Source: an uncultured Alphaproteobacteria bacterium (lineage in GTDB: Bacteria > Pseudomonadota > Alphaproteobacteria > HIMB59 > GCA-002718135). Taken from it: a stretch of DNA of 64,000 bases. Every line of letters starts with the position of its first letter. Position 1 is the first letter of the stretch. The notes under the pieces are model-generated. The model did no database searches. It was not told the origin of the DNA and worked only from the letters and a program-made list of their open reading frames with translations. The stretch spans positions 1 to 64,000 of the forward strand of contig CACIXR010000006.1 of NCBI GenBank assembly GCA_902590695.1. The letters are read 5' to 3'. Of this stretch, positions 35,309-44,466 are shown one piece after another. Made by a program: the position numbers and the translations under genes.

Positions 35309-36238
35309 TTAACCTCCAATTTTAGCTAATCTTGCAGCAACGATACCTTCGTAGAATGAATGATCAACGTCAACATATTGCTTAATCTCACCATAAGCTA
35401 TATTTTTAGAACATTCTTTATCATTTGCATGAATCCATTCTAATAAATTTCTCATATGTTCAATCATAGCGATTGGCAAATCAGTGCTTAATGATTGAGG
35501 GCCCTCAGGAATAAGTGAAGAAGACCATAATTGAACTAGATCATCCATATTAAGAATACCTTTATCAACCATTCTTCTTAAATTTCCATTTGAGTAACCT
35601 TCTTCCCATTTACCTACACCAGATACCCAAGTAAAAGATGCATCAACATCGCCATTTAAAACGCCTAAGACTCCTGGCTCATGTCCACCCATAAAGTTAA
35701 CTGATTCAAAGAAATCTTCATTAATACCCATACTTGCAAGTTCAGTAGATGGTATTAGAAAGCCAGATGTTGAATTCGGATCCGCATAACCTAATTTCTT
35801 TCCAGCCATATCTTCTAGGGATTTTAATCCAGAATCTTTTCTAGCTACTAAGACAGAATAATAACCAGTAGCTCCGGCGGGATTCATCCAAGTTGATATT
35901 GGTACGATTGCAGTAGGATCTTCAATATATACACCAGCGTAAGAAGAAGCTCCAAATCCTGCCATATCTAAGTTTCTACCAATTATTGATTGCATGGTAC
36001 CAGCGTAATCTTTGAATGTAAAAATTTTTGCAGGTACATTTAAAGATTCGGTTGCATAATCTGCAAAGCATTGTTGTAATCTAATTTGATCAGAGGCATT
36101 TTCACCTCCAAGTATTCCAATTCTAAAGTCTGGTCTAAATTTACTTAGGTCAAACTTCGGCATTTCATGACCTCCGGCAAAAGAATTTGAAGAGATAAAT
36201 AAGCCAAGCAAGACTGTAAATATAAATTTTCTAATCAT
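35309..36238 (-). CDS. phnD: Phosphonate ABC transporter substrate-binding protein PhnD
   Basis: A 309-residue periplasmic phosphonate-binding protein with signal peptide (FIFTVLLGLFISSNSFA). Ligand-binding landmarks are RIGILGGENASDQIRLQQCFADY near 40, GFGASSYAGVY near 100, YYSVLVARKDSGLKSLEDMAGKKLGYADPNSTSGF near 127 (the S-T-S-G phosphonate-binding loop) and VDASFTWVSG near 200. A strong Shine-Dalgarno AAAGGAG precedes the ATG. The substrate is probably methylphosphonate or 2-aminoethylphosphonate; the specific one is not readable. Followed by the 35271 hairpin, which should raise its abundance over the permeases. Confidence 0.95.
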   Translation of the reverse strand: MIRKFIFTVLLGLFISSNSFAGGHEMPKFDLSKFRPDFRIGILGGENASDQIRLQQCFADYATESLNVPAKIFTFKDYAGTMQSIIGRNLDMAGFGASSYAGVYIEDPTAIVPISTWMNPAGATGYYSVLVARKDSGLKSLEDMAGKKLGYADPNSTSGFLIPSTELASMGINEDFFESVNFMGGHEPGVLGVLNGDVDASFTWVSGVGKWEEGYSNGNLRRMVDKGILNMDDLVQLWSSSLIPEGPQSLSTDLPIAMIEHMRNLLEWIHANDKECSKNIAYGEIKQYVDVDHSFYEGIVAARLAKIGG

Positions 36239-36279
36239 ACGTTCTCCTTTAAATATTAGTAAAATTTAAGTTTAATTTA

Positions 36280-37104
36280 TCAATCAAGACCTTCCCCCTT
36301 TTTGTTACCAATTAGCCTTTCTTGATTATCACCCAAAGACGTAGAGGTAATAGCGGCTTCAAAAGCTTCTTCAGCTTCGGCGCCGTAAATATCTCTTGCA
36401 GTTTCATCTTTAAGTAATTCAGGTTGGTCATCGAAAACTATGTTTCCTGTTTTCATACCAATTATTCTGTCGCAATATTTTTTTGCTGTATCCAATGTAT
36501 GTAAATTACATATAACCGTAATATTCTTTTCTTTATGTATTTTTTGCAATGACTCCATTACTAATCTTGCATTATAGGGATCTAATGATGCTATGGGCTC
36601 ATCAGCCAGAATCATGGAAGGGTTTTGCATTAAGGCTCTGCAAATAGCTACTCTTTGTTGTTGACCGCCTGAAAGTGTTTCCGCTCTTTGTAAAGCAGTT
36701 TCTGCCATTCCTAATTTATCAAGATTAATAAGAGCCTCTATTCTCTCTTCTTTAGTAAAAAGTTTTAAAGAACTTTTAAAAAAACTTTGTTCATTTAACG
36801 TGCCTAGAATTACATTTGTCAAAACATCAAGTCTTGGAATAAGATTAAATTGCTGAAAAATCATTGCACAATTTTTTTGCCATGCTCTTTTTTTATTTTT
36901 TTTAAAATCTAAAATATTTTCATCTTTAACTATAATTTTTCCACTAGTTGCATCCGTTAATCTATTAATGATTCTTAACATTGTAGATTTACCAGCCCCT
37001 GATCTTCCAATAATACCTATCATTTGAGGTTTATTGATATTTAAGGAAATGTTATTTACCGCTTTGTTGTCACCAAAATGTTTCGAAAGATTTATTATTT
37101 GCAT
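36280..37104 (-). CDS. phnC: Phosphonate ABC transporter ATP-binding protein PhnC
   Basis: A 274-residue ATPase of the PhnCDE importer. Walker A GRSGAGKST near residue 33, Q-loop region MIFQQFNLIPRLDVLTNV, signature LSGGQQQRVAICRALMQNP near 144, Walker B MILADEPIASLD near 165 and H-loop NLHTLDTAKKYCDRI near 200. A 20-residue acidic/basic tail (EEAFEAAITSTSLGDN) extends the usual length. It lies 54 bases after phnM, a larger gap than elsewhere in the operon, where an internal promoter could lie; I see no consensus. Confidence 0.95.
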   Translation of the reverse strand: MQIINLSKHFGDNKAVNNISLNINKPQMIGIIGRSGAGKSTMLRIINRLTDATSGKIIVKDENILDFKKNKKRAWQKNCAMIFQQFNLIPRLDVLTNVILGTLNEQSFFKSSLKLFTKEERIEALINLDKLGMAETALQRAETLSGGQQQRVAICRALMQNPSMILADEPIASLDPYNARLVMESLQKIHKEKNITVICNLHTLDTAKKYCDRIIGMKTGNIVFDDQPELLKDETARDIYGAEAEEAFEAAITSTSLGDNQERLIGNKKGEGLD

Positions 37105-37158
37105 AAAAAATAATTGGTAAATTATTTTTATTACAAAAAGGTTAATGTTATTTTACGA

Positions 37159-38295
37159 TTAGTTTACTCTTTTGCCTTTAATATAAACTTCTTTGATTAA
37201 CGGTGTATTTTCTACAAAGGCAACTCTAAGAAAATCCGATCTTTTATTAATTTCAATGTGACCCCTGTCATCTAAACCAACTGAATTTGCTGGATTATAA
37301 GAAACTAATTTAGTAGATTCACTTAAATTCACACCTTTATGTAATAATTTAAATACAGATTGTATTAGACTCAAAGGAACATAATCAGATGAAAATATAT
37401 CAACTAAATCAAAGTTGTTATCCACTAAATCATTTACCGAAACATTATCCGAGTGTGATTTATTTCTTATAAAATTTGGAGCACCTAAAACTGTTTTCAT
37501 TTTGAGTTTTTTTGCTTGTTTAACAGCTTCTAAGGTAGTTGGAAATTCACTAATATAAATTCCATTTTTGCTTGCTTCATTTACATGTTCTTCTGTCGTA
37601 TCATCGTGAGAGGCCATAATAATTTTTTTCTCTCTCCATATTGTCGATACTTTTGGTCTATTCTTTTTTTCTGCTTCTTTTGCCGTTTCCTCTAGTCTTA
37701 ACATTTTTTCATCAAAATCATATGCACCATGGGATGTAAAATTACTTCCTTTACCGTAAAATTCTAGCATTTTTTCTTTATTTCTCCATTGTCTCTGTCC
37801 AGGAGTATGATCCATTAAAGAAGCTAATGCTATATATTTATTATCATAGTATTTTTCTAATGTTTCTAAGAGCTCAGGATCAGATAATTCACATCTATAG
37901 TGAAGATGGTGATCAGCTTTGAATAAACCTAAATCCTTACCTCTGGTAATCGAAGTTATTATATCATCCAAAATACTTGTTCTAATTTTTGTATAGTTTC
38001 CAACTAATATTGCATCAAAAACCGTTGTTATACCAGAAGAAATAATTTCATTATCATTAGCTATTGCAGCTGCAATTTTATTAGGCCAAATTGCATTTGG
38101 TCTAGGAATAAAATGTTTTTCTAAGTTATCTGTATGAAGCTCTATAAATCCTGGTAATAAATAATCACCTTCAAAATCAATTGCATTAGAGTTATTTAAA
38201 TTACCCTTATCAATGTTTAAAATTGTTTCATTAAAATTTATTGAGCCAATAAAAGTATCATTTAAAGTAACTATATTTGCATTTTTAATTATCAT
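37159..38295 (-). CDS. phnM: PhnM, ribosyl-phosphonate triphosphate diphosphatase
   Basis: A 378-residue amidohydrolase-fold subunit that removes pyrophosphate from ribose-1-phosphonate 5-triphosphate to make the C-P lyase substrate. Family landmarks: LLPGFIELHTDNLEKHFIPRP near residue 47 (H-x-D-x-x-x-x-x motif), KADHHLHYRCEL near 125, LMDHTPGQRQW near 157, IMASHDDTTEEHV near 223 (His/Asp metal ligands) and FSSDYVPLSLIQS near 300. Its start overlaps the phnL stop by 11 bases. Confidence 0.95.
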   Translation of the reverse strand: MIIKNANIVTLNDTFIGSINFNETILNIDKGNLNNSNAIDFEGDYLLPGFIELHTDNLEKHFIPRPNAIWPNKIAAAIANDNEIISSGITTVFDAILVGNYTKIRTSILDDIITSITRGKDLGLFKADHHLHYRCELSDPELLETLEKYYDNKYIALASLMDHTPGQRQWRNKEKMLEFYGKGSNFTSHGAYDFDEKMLRLEETAKEAEKKNRPKVSTIWREKKIIMASHDDTTEEHVNEASKNGIYISEFPTTLEAVKQAKKLKMKTVLGAPNFIRNKSHSDNVSVNDLVDNNFDLVDIFSSDYVPLSLIQSVFKLLHKGVNLSESTKLVSYNPANSVGLDDRGHIEINKRSDFLRVAFVENTPLIKEVYIKGKRVN

Positions 38296-38980
38296 TTGGA
38301 ATGTATTTTTCTAAATTAATTTCTCTTGTACATATTTCATTTCTAATTTTTTTATCATGAACTATAACTATTATTGTTACATCTTTTTTAAGTTTTGATT
38401 TAATCATATCAATGACGATGGATTTATTAATATCATCGAGAGATGCTGTTGGCTCATCTAATAAAAGAATAGAATAATTCCCAATTAATGTTTTAGCTAA
38501 ATTTACTCGTTGTTGTTCACCTCCAGAAAAAGTTAATGGTGATAAATTCCACATAGATTCTTGTATATTTAATTCAGATAAAAGTTTTTTTATTTTTATT
38601 AATGAGTGTTCATCAAATAAAGACTGTTGTTTTAGAGTATCAGATACTATTTCAATTGTTGGAACCCTAGGCAAAACTCTTAAAAACTGACTTACATATC
38701 CAATAAAATATTTTCGAAGATTTATTATTTGATGTTCTAATGAATTAGCAATATTGATTTTATTATTATTATAAATATTAATTTCACCTGAAGATGGTAA
38801 ATAATTTCCATATAACATTTTTAAAAATGTAGATTTACCAATTCCAGATTTTCCAACTAGCGCAATACATTCTCCTGTCTTTATTTCTAAATTAATATTT
38901 TTTAAAACATTTAATACGGTGCCCTTCTGGTTATGCAGAATAAATTTTTTATTAACATTTTTTAATTCGATAATTTTCAT
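38285..38980 (-). CDS. phnL: PhnL, C-P lyase ABC-type ATPase subunit
   Basis: A 231-residue ABC ATPase associated with the C-P lyase core, not with a membrane permease. Walker A ALVGKSGIGKSTFLKML near residue 40, FIGYVSQFLRVLPRVPTIEIV near 90 (the PhnL-typical region), signature FSGGEQQRVNLAKTL near 152, Walker B LLLDEPTASLDD near 175, H-loop IVHD near 210. Overlaps phnM by 11 bases and is 2 bases after phnK. Confidence 0.93.
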   Translation of the reverse strand: MKIIELKNVNKKFILHNQKGTVLNVLKNINLEIKTGECIALVGKSGIGKSTFLKMLYGNYLPSSGEINIYNNNKINIANSLEHQIINLRKYFIGYVSQFLRVLPRVPTIEIVSDTLKQQSLFDEHSLIKIKKLLSELNIQESMWNLSPLTFSGGEQQRVNLAKTLIGNYSILLLDEPTASLDDINKSIVIDMIKSKLKKDVTIIVIVHDKKIRNEICTREINLEKYIPNDN

Positions 38981-38982
38981 TA

Positions 38983-39759
38983 TTAAACTTGTAAAATAGA
39001 TGAAGTTAAAAGCTGTGTGTAGGAATGTTGAGGATCATCCAAAACTCTATCCGTTAATCCTGTTTCTACAACTATGCCGTCTTTCATAACCAATAATTTA
39101 TCAGTTAAAAATCGCACAACTGCTAAATCGTGTGTTACTATAATCATAGTAACATTAATATCTCTTACAATACTCTTAATAGTATCTAGTATTTTAGCTT
39201 GTACAGACACATCCAACCCCCCTGTTGGCTCATCCATAAACACTATCTGCGGGTTTGATGATAATATTTTTGATATTTGAAGTCTTTGCTGCATTCCGCC
39301 TGAAAAACTTAAAGGAAATTCATCAATTCTATCTGGGTCCATCTCAGTTTTTTCCATCCAATATTTTCCAGTATTTCTTAAAAATGAATAGTTTTTTTCA
39401 GATACATTGAGAAGTCTCTCTGCAATGTTACCTCCAGCACTAATTCTTAAATTTAAACCATCTCTTGGATTTTGATGAACTATTCCCCACATGGATCTCA
39501 TCAATTGTCTTTTTTCTTGTTCAGGTAGAGAAAGAAAGTCTTTTACACCACCTTGATCTAGCGATATGTTAATTTTTCCTGCAGATGGAGAAATTTCTCC
39601 TGACAAGCACTTCAACAGTGTACTTTTACCTGAACCAGATTCACCAACAATGCCTAAAATTTCACCTTTATACAAATCAAAATTTATACCTTTGCAACCA
39701 ATTTGGTTTCCATAAAAATGTGTAAGGTTTTCCACATGCATTATTTTTTTAATATTCAT
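38983..39759 (-). CDS. phnK: PhnK, C-P lyase ABC-type ATPase subunit
   Basis: A 258-residue ABC ATPase that binds the PhnGHIJ core and is needed for phosphonate breakdown. Walker A GIVGESGSGKSTLLKCL near residue 37, signature LSFSGGMQQRLQISKILSS near 155, Walker B IVFMDEPTGGLDVSVQ near 175 and H-loop TMIIVTHDLAVVRF near 208. NPRDGLNLRISAGGNIAERLL near 102 is characteristic of PhnK and distinguishes it from DppD. The start overlaps the phnJ stop by 4 bases. Confidence 0.93.
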   Translation of the reverse strand: MNIKKIMHVENLTHFYGNQIGCKGINFDLYKGEILGIVGESGSGKSTLLKCLSGEISPSAGKINISLDQGGVKDFLSLPEQEKRQLMRSMWGIVHQNPRDGLNLRISAGGNIAERLLNVSEKNYSFLRNTGKYWMEKTEMDPDRIDEFPLSFSGGMQQRLQISKILSSNPQIVFMDEPTGGLDVSVQAKILDTIKSIVRDINVTMIIVTHDLAVVRFLTDKLLVMKDGIVVETGLTDRVLDDPQHSYTQLLTSSILQV

Positions 39760-40592
39760 TTATTTTTCTCAAGATTGCTTTTACAAAAATCTGTATCTGA
39801 ACATATAAAATTTTTCTTTCCCTCATTATTGATAATTATTTCATCTAAGTAACTCTTCGTTGAACCACATATTGAACAACATTCATCCCATGTTTGTATT
39901 TCAAAGGGATGATCATCAAAATCAAGACTTTTAACTTTAGTGTAAGGTGGAATTGCGTAAATTCTTTTTTCTCTTCCTGCGCCAAATAATTGCAACGCTT
40001 CCATATTATTCATTTTGGGATTATCAAATTTAGGTATTGGTGTTGGATCAGTAATATATCTGTTATTTGTTTCTACTGGATAAGCCCAAGTTTTTATTAC
40101 TGAGCCAAATTGAGAAATTTCTTCGTATAATTTTACATGCATTAATGCATATTCTTTATACGCATGGAGTTTTCTAGTTTCTTTTTCTTTAGGCTCTAAT
40201 TTCCTTAGTGGTTCTGGTTGAGGAACTTGATAAACAATGATTTGATCTTTATTTAATGTTGTTTCAGGAATTCGATGTCTAGTTTGTATCAAGGATGCTT
40301 CTGCAGTTCTATCTGTAGTCATGATATTGCATACACGTTTAAAAAAATTTTTAATAGAAACAGCATTAGTAGTATCATCAGCACCCTGATCAATTACTTT
40401 TAGAATATCTTGCTTACCAATTATAGAAGCTGTAACCTGAATACCTCCTGTTCCCCATCCATATGCTAATGGCATTTCTCTTCCTCCAAATGGACATTGA
40501 TAGCCTGGAATGCAAACAGCTTTTAGAATTTTTCTCCTTATCATTCTTTTAGTTGCTTCATCCAAATACGCAAAATTAAAACCAGTTTTCAT
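39756..40592 (-). CDS. phnJ: PhnJ, radical-SAM C-P lyase catalytic subunit
   Basis: The 278-residue catalytic subunit that breaks the carbon-phosphorus bond by radical SAM chemistry, giving a hydrocarbon (methane from methylphosphonate) and ribose cyclic phosphate. The start FNFAYLDEATKRMIRRKILKA and GGREMPLAYGWGTGGIQVTASI are family-diagnostic. The iron-sulfur/catalytic cysteine pattern C-x2-C-x21-C-x5-C is intact near the C-terminus, beginning CSICGSTKSYLDE and ending FICSDTDFC. Length agrees with E. coli PhnJ (281). Overlaps phnI and phnK by 4 bases each. Confidence 0.97.
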   Translation of the reverse strand: MKTGFNFAYLDEATKRMIRRKILKAVCIPGYQCPFGGREMPLAYGWGTGGIQVTASIIGKQDILKVIDQGADDTTNAVSIKNFFKRVCNIMTTDRTAEASLIQTRHRIPETTLNKDQIIVYQVPQPEPLRKLEPKEKETRKLHAYKEYALMHVKLYEEISQFGSVIKTWAYPVETNNRYITDPTPIPKFDNPKMNNMEALQLFGAGREKRIYAIPPYTKVKSLDFDDHPFEIQTWDECCSICGSTKSYLDEIIINNEGKKNFICSDTDFCKSNLEKNK

Positions 40593-41677
40593 AATTTTTT
40601 TCCCTGCAGAATTTCATTTCTAAGTTTTCGAATAAGGTTTAGTTCTCCTTGAAAGTCAACATAATGAGGAAGTTTTAGGTGTGTTACAAATCCTTGTGCC
40701 TCAACATTGTCAGCATGATAGAGAACAAATTCTTGATCTTGAATTGGGAATTTGATTTCTTCACCGTACCCTTCACTCTTTAATGCTCTATCCACAATAG
40801 AAATAGCCATGGATTTTCTTTCATTATAGCCAAATGTTAAACCATAACCTCTTGTAAATTGGGGCGGGGTATTTTTATTTCCTGCAAATTGATCTATCAT
40901 TTGACATTCAGAGATTTCAATTTCGCCAATACAAATTTCAAAACCTAATTCATCTGGTGAAATAAAAATATCAACAATACCGTATTTAATTTCTCCAACA
41001 AAAGGATGAGTTCCTTTACTTCCAAATCCCCTAATAGCAGAATAAGATAAACCTAGAAGAAAACCCTCATCACCCCTAGCAAGTATTTGCATCCATTGAT
41101 CTCTGGATGCAGGAAATTTCATAGGATCTCTCGTAACATCAAATGGATTATCATTTAAATTGTTAATTTCCTGCTCTAATAAATTCTCATTATTAAGATA
41201 ATCAATAACACTAGGAAATTCTTTATTTTTAGGTTCTTGGTTATTGATGTTTTCATATGAATTTATCTCATCTTCTTTCATTAGAGAAAAATCTAATAAT
41301 CTGTGAGAATAATCAAATGTTGGGCCAAGTATTTGTCCGCCCGGTATATCTTTAAAACTTGCAGATATTCTTCTTTTTATAATAATTTTGCTTGTATCTA
41401 TAGCAGTTGAGTAAGCATATCTTTCTAAAGTGGTTCTATAAGCTCTCAATAAAAAAATTGCCTCGACCAAATCTCCTTGAGATTGTTTTATTGCTAAAGC
41501 AGATAAATCTTTATCATATAATGAACCTTCATTAATTACTCTATCAACTGCAAAACTTAGTTGTTCTTTAATTTGATTTATCTCAATACTTTTAGTGCCA
41601 GTTTCTTTTCTTTTTTTCTCTAAAAGTTTCAATGAGCTTTTGATTGCTTTTTCCCCTCCTTTTACTGCTACATACAT
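40589..41677 (-). CDS. phnI: PhnI, C-P lyase nucleosidase subunit
   Basis: A 362-residue core subunit that, with PhnG and PhnH, displaces adenine from ATP by phosphonate. N-terminal MYVAVKGGEKAIKSSLKLLE, the middle FDYSHRLLDFSLM (near 125) and ALIRGFGSKGTHPFVGEIKYG-like SAIRGFGSKGTHPFVGE near 215 are diagnostic of PhnI. ENLEI-type helices and QFTRGYGLTFGYNERKSM near 275 complete it. One-base overlap with phnH (41677). Confidence 0.96.
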   Translation of the reverse strand: MYVAVKGGEKAIKSSLKLLEKKRKETGTKSIEINQIKEQLSFAVDRVINEGSLYDKDLSALAIKQSQGDLVEAIFLLRAYRTTLERYAYSTAIDTSKIIIKRRISASFKDIPGGQILGPTFDYSHRLLDFSLMKEDEINSYENINNQEPKNKEFPSVIDYLNNENLLEQEINNLNDNPFDVTRDPMKFPASRDQWMQILARGDEGFLLGLSYSAIRGFGSKGTHPFVGEIKYGIVDIFISPDELGFEICIGEIEISECQMIDQFAGNKNTPPQFTRGYGLTFGYNERKSMAISIVDRALKSEGYGEEIKFPIQDQEFVLYHADNVEAQGFVTHLKLPHYVDFQGELNLIRKLRNEILQGKKL

Positions 41678-42249
41678 TATTTTAACACCTTTGATGTTCG
41701 TGGCAGACAGAAAAAATCATCTTTACACGTAAGAATTAAGTCGACACCTCTTGGAAAAATAAAATTATTATTTTGCCATTGAGATTGAAAATTTTTAGGT
41801 AAATTAGTTGGGGATATTGATTTTGTTTTTTCAATACCAGGACCTTCAATTATTAATTCTTCACCGTTAATCAGATCTTCAACTTCAATAATTATCGTGG
41901 ATGAGTTGTCAGGATATTCATCTGAGCCAAGATTAAAATTTTCAATATTAAATTCCTTATTTTGAATAATTGCAAAGTCACAATGATTAGATTTTTCTAT
42001 ACAATTTGCATTTGTGTTGAATGTTATAAAGTTTTGTATTTTTGATATCTTTTCAGAATCTATAAAAATTTTAGTATCAATATCAAATAACGTAAAAATA
42101 ATATTAGCTGTTGAAGAATAAAGAACATTATCTGTTTCAAGATTTTCTGGAACTGTGAATATAGATCCAGGAAAAGAGGTTGCTTTTAAAATTGTTCTAA
42201 ACATATTTTGTGATGAATGTGTTTGATCTTGATATCCAATATATTCCAT
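41677..42249 (-). CDS. phnH: PhnH, C-P lyase core subunit
   Basis: A 190-residue PhnH-type subunit. The N-terminal SSQNMFRTILKATSFPGSIFTVPE matches the PhnH pattern (Q-x-x-F-R-x-x-L-x-A-x-S-x-P-G). The C-terminal NNFIFPRGVDLILTCKDDFFCLPRTSKV corresponds to the family's F-P-x-G-V-D region. Sequence conservation is modest, as usual for PhnH; its place between phnG and phnI makes the call safe. One-base overlaps on both sides. Confidence 0.93.
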   Translation of the reverse strand: MEYIGYQDQTHSSQNMFRTILKATSFPGSIFTVPENLETDNVLYSSTANIIFTLFDIDTKIFIDSEKISKIQNFITFNTNANCIEKSNHCDFAIIQNKEFNIENFNLGSDEYPDNSSTIIIEVEDLINGEELIIEGPGIEKTKSISPTNLPKNFQSQWQNNNFIFPRGVDLILTCKDDFFCLPRTSKVLK

Positions 42250-42689
42250 TATCCATCACCTCTCACTAGTGTAAAGAAATCAACTTTTGATGAGTTACTT
42301 TCATTAATAATGTGATTTTCTTTTTTATTAATTTTATCTTTTAAATCTAAAATCATACTTTGAAGTTTAGAATAATAATTATTATCTTGCATTAAAGCAT
42401 CTAAAACTGCTGCATACTCAGCTCTAATTTTATCTCTACCTAGATGATACGAATAACCAGTTGTTCCTTCTTCTAATTTTATGACACATTTAGTTAATGT
42501 TGCTTCGCCTAGATTATAAGGATCTCCATTACCTCCTAATCTTGCCCTTATCATGATCGACCCAACATTTGGTCCGTAAATTATTTTATAATCTTTAGTA
42601 TAATTTATATTTTCTATACAATTTTTTAAATCTATTGTTTCTGTTTTTGACAAAATAGAAATCCAATCTTTTCTTTGTATTTCAGACAT
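42249..42689 (-). CDS. phnG: PhnG, C-P lyase core subunit
   Basis: A 146-residue PhnG-type subunit: IYGPNVGSIMIRARLGGNGDPYNLGEATLTKCVIKLEEG (near 38-75) and GYSYHLGRDKIRAEYAAVLDALMQ (near 80-103) are the conserved PhnG blocks. It is the first lyase-core gene, just one base after the calcineurin-like phosphoesterase stop, so that gene is within the same transcript. Confidence 0.95.
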   Translation of the reverse strand: MSEIQRKDWISILSKTETIDLKNCIENINYTKDYKIIYGPNVGSIMIRARLGGNGDPYNLGEATLTKCVIKLEEGTTGYSYHLGRDKIRAEYAAVLDALMQDNNYYSKLQSMILDLKDKINKKENHIINESNSSKVDFFTLVRGDG

Positions 42690-42690
42690 T

Positions 42691-43545
42691 TTATTTTGCT
42701 CTTAAATCTTGATTTGAACTTGAAAATGAACCAAGAGGAGTAATAATATTTCTTTTCTTAATATCTAAAGATATTTCTATTGGTTCATCGCCATAAACTT
42801 TCCATGAAAATTTATTATCAAGGGAAATTTGTCCCCAAGATTTTGCTGGTTTTCCATAATTAGAAAAACTTTCAGTGAGGGATTGCTGAGTAAGATATGT
42901 AATTCCATCTTCTTGTGCAAAAGAATTCCAGTGCACGTGACCAGACAGAAAAAAAACAGGCATTGATGCTTTACATAAACTATTTCTTAAACGAGAAGAA
43001 TTAGGATAAGACCCAAAAGAAGGATTGTTTTGAAAGTAATAGTTCCCGATCAGAGATGCAGGTGAAATTGGTACATGAGAAAAAATAATAACTGGAACCT
43101 TGGAATTTATTACTTCGGTATTTAACCATATAAAATCCATTTCATTAATTTTAAAACCTCTAAAGTTATCTGTGTGATATATTTTTGTATCTGCTCTCCA
43201 TAATATTATTTTATAATTATTTAAAAGAATAACTTCATTTTCTAGAGACTGATTAAATATCTCTTCATTTTCACTAATAGAAAGATTCACTACATCGTGG
43301 TTTCCACAAATATGATAAGTTTTAATTTTATTTTCATTTAATTTCTTAAATATTTTTTTTTGCAAATTAATATCATTTTTTTTATCAACATCATTTATAC
43401 GGTCACCCAAATCAACAATAAAATCTGGTTTTTCATTATCAACAAAAAGATTAAATTCATCTAGTAAGCTAAGTGCTGTATCACCTCTTTTAGTTAAAGT
43501 GTTCTTTCCATAATGAATATCAGCAATTGTAATTATTTTTATCAT
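42691..43545 (-). CDS. Calcineurin-like metallophosphoesterase in the phn operon
   Basis: A 284-residue binuclear metallophosphoesterase with all signature residues: ITIADIHYG near 5 (D-x-H), VDLGDRINDVD near 45 (G-D-R), HICGNHDVV near 80 (G-N-H-D), IIFSHVPISP near 155 and FFLSGHVHWNSF near 203 (G-H-x-H). No signal peptide, so cytoplasmic. It is fused by position to phnG (1 base) and to the EamA gene (1-base overlap). Known operons usually carry PhnP to open ribose 1,2-cyclic phosphate; PhnP is absent here, making this gene a candidate substitute. Alternatively it cleaves a phosphodiester or phosphonate ester substrate before lysis. Confidence 0.87.
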   Translation of the reverse strand: MIKIITIADIHYGKNTLTKRGDTALSLLDEFNLFVDNEKPDFIVDLGDRINDVDKKNDINLQKKIFKKLNENKIKTYHICGNHDVVNLSISENEEIFNQSLENEVILLNNYKIILWRADTKIYHTDNFRGFKINEMDFIWLNTEVINSKVPVIIFSHVPISPASLIGNYYFQNNPSFGSYPNSSRLRNSLCKASMPVFFLSGHVHWNSFAQEDGITYLTQQSLTESFSNYGKPAKSWGQISLDNKFSWKVYGDEPIEISLDIKKRNIITPLGSFSSSNQDLRAK

Positions 43546-44462
43546 TAGTTTCTTGCCTCTATTGAATAACTATCTTCAGATTTTATATAAAGTAATGAAT
43601 AATATGTTGAGCCAATTATTAAAATTATACCAACTATAATATTAATTGTTAATAATTCATTGAAAAATATAAATCCAAAAATTATTGCAGCAACTAATCT
43701 AGAATATTCCCATGGAGCTATATACGACACATCAACTAATTTATAAGCAGTAAGAAAACACCATTGAGAAATAGAACCAAAAGTGATCATAATTAGAATT
43801 GGTAAAAAAATTGAAGTTGGAATTTCATTCCAACTATAAATAGCGGGTAATAAAAACAATAATGTTATAGCAATATTTGGAATTAGCATTATCCTTAAAA
43901 CAGGTTCTTTTATGGAGAGCTTTTTAATAACTATAGTCAATCCAGCAGCAAAAACAGCCCCAATTATTCCAACAATACCAGAAATTAAAATCGATGAATT
44001 TGAAAATTCTAAGCATAATAATACGCCTAAAAATCCTATAAAGGTGACTAGTATTTTTTGAAAAGTAATATTTTCTGATAAAAATAAATAAGCTAACCAA
44101 AGTACAAAAAAGCTTTTAGAAAATGATATAGCAGTTGCGGTTCCCATAGGTAAGTTAACAATTGAATAAATCCAGCAAACTATAGCCCCAATTATTAGAA
44201 ATATTCTTAAAAAATATAATTGATAACCATTTTCTGGTAAAAATTTTATACCTGAAAAAATAAATATTGGAAATAGCAGTAGAGTGCTGCCAATAGATTT
44301 AATAAATATAATTTGATAGAATGATAGATATTGACTCGAAATTTTAAATGCTGACATCATACTTGCAATTGTAAGAGCACTTAATAAAACTAAAAAACTT
44401 GCAAGGTATTTTTTATTGATAAAATTTTCTAATTTTTTTCTATAAGTTTTTTCGGTGTACAC
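43545..44462 (-). CDS. EamA/DMT-family transporter in the phn operon
   Basis: A 305-residue ten-helix EamA carrier with two repeats (about 20-145, 165-290): SIVNLPMGTATAISFSKSFFVLW near 95 and DVSYIAPWEYSRLVAAIIFGFIFF near 240. It is coupled by overlap to the phosphoesterase gene and lies 4 bases after the double ATPase gene. A role exporting a by-product (for instance a sugar or organic moiety left after phosphonate removal) is possible but speculative. Confidence 0.85.
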   Translation of the reverse strand: MYTEKTYRKKLENFINKKYLASFLVLLSALTIASMMSAFKISSQYLSFYQIIFIKSIGSTLLLFPIFIFSGIKFLPENGYQLYFLRIFLIIGAIVCWIYSIVNLPMGTATAISFSKSFFVLWLAYLFLSENITFQKILVTFIGFLGVLLCLEFSNSSILISGIVGIIGAVFAAGLTIVIKKLSIKEPVLRIMLIPNIAITLLFLLPAIYSWNEIPTSIFLPILIMITFGSISQWCFLTAYKLVDVSYIAPWEYSRLVAAIIFGFIFFNELLTINIIVGIILIIGSTYYSLLYIKSEDSYSIEARN

Positions 44463-44466
44463 AATT

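Noticed and set aside
39756..40592. Possible CRISPR or repeat arrays anywhere in the window
   Set aside because: No regular direct repeats with unique spacers were seen on reading; the only direct repeat of note is the operator candidate at 50737.
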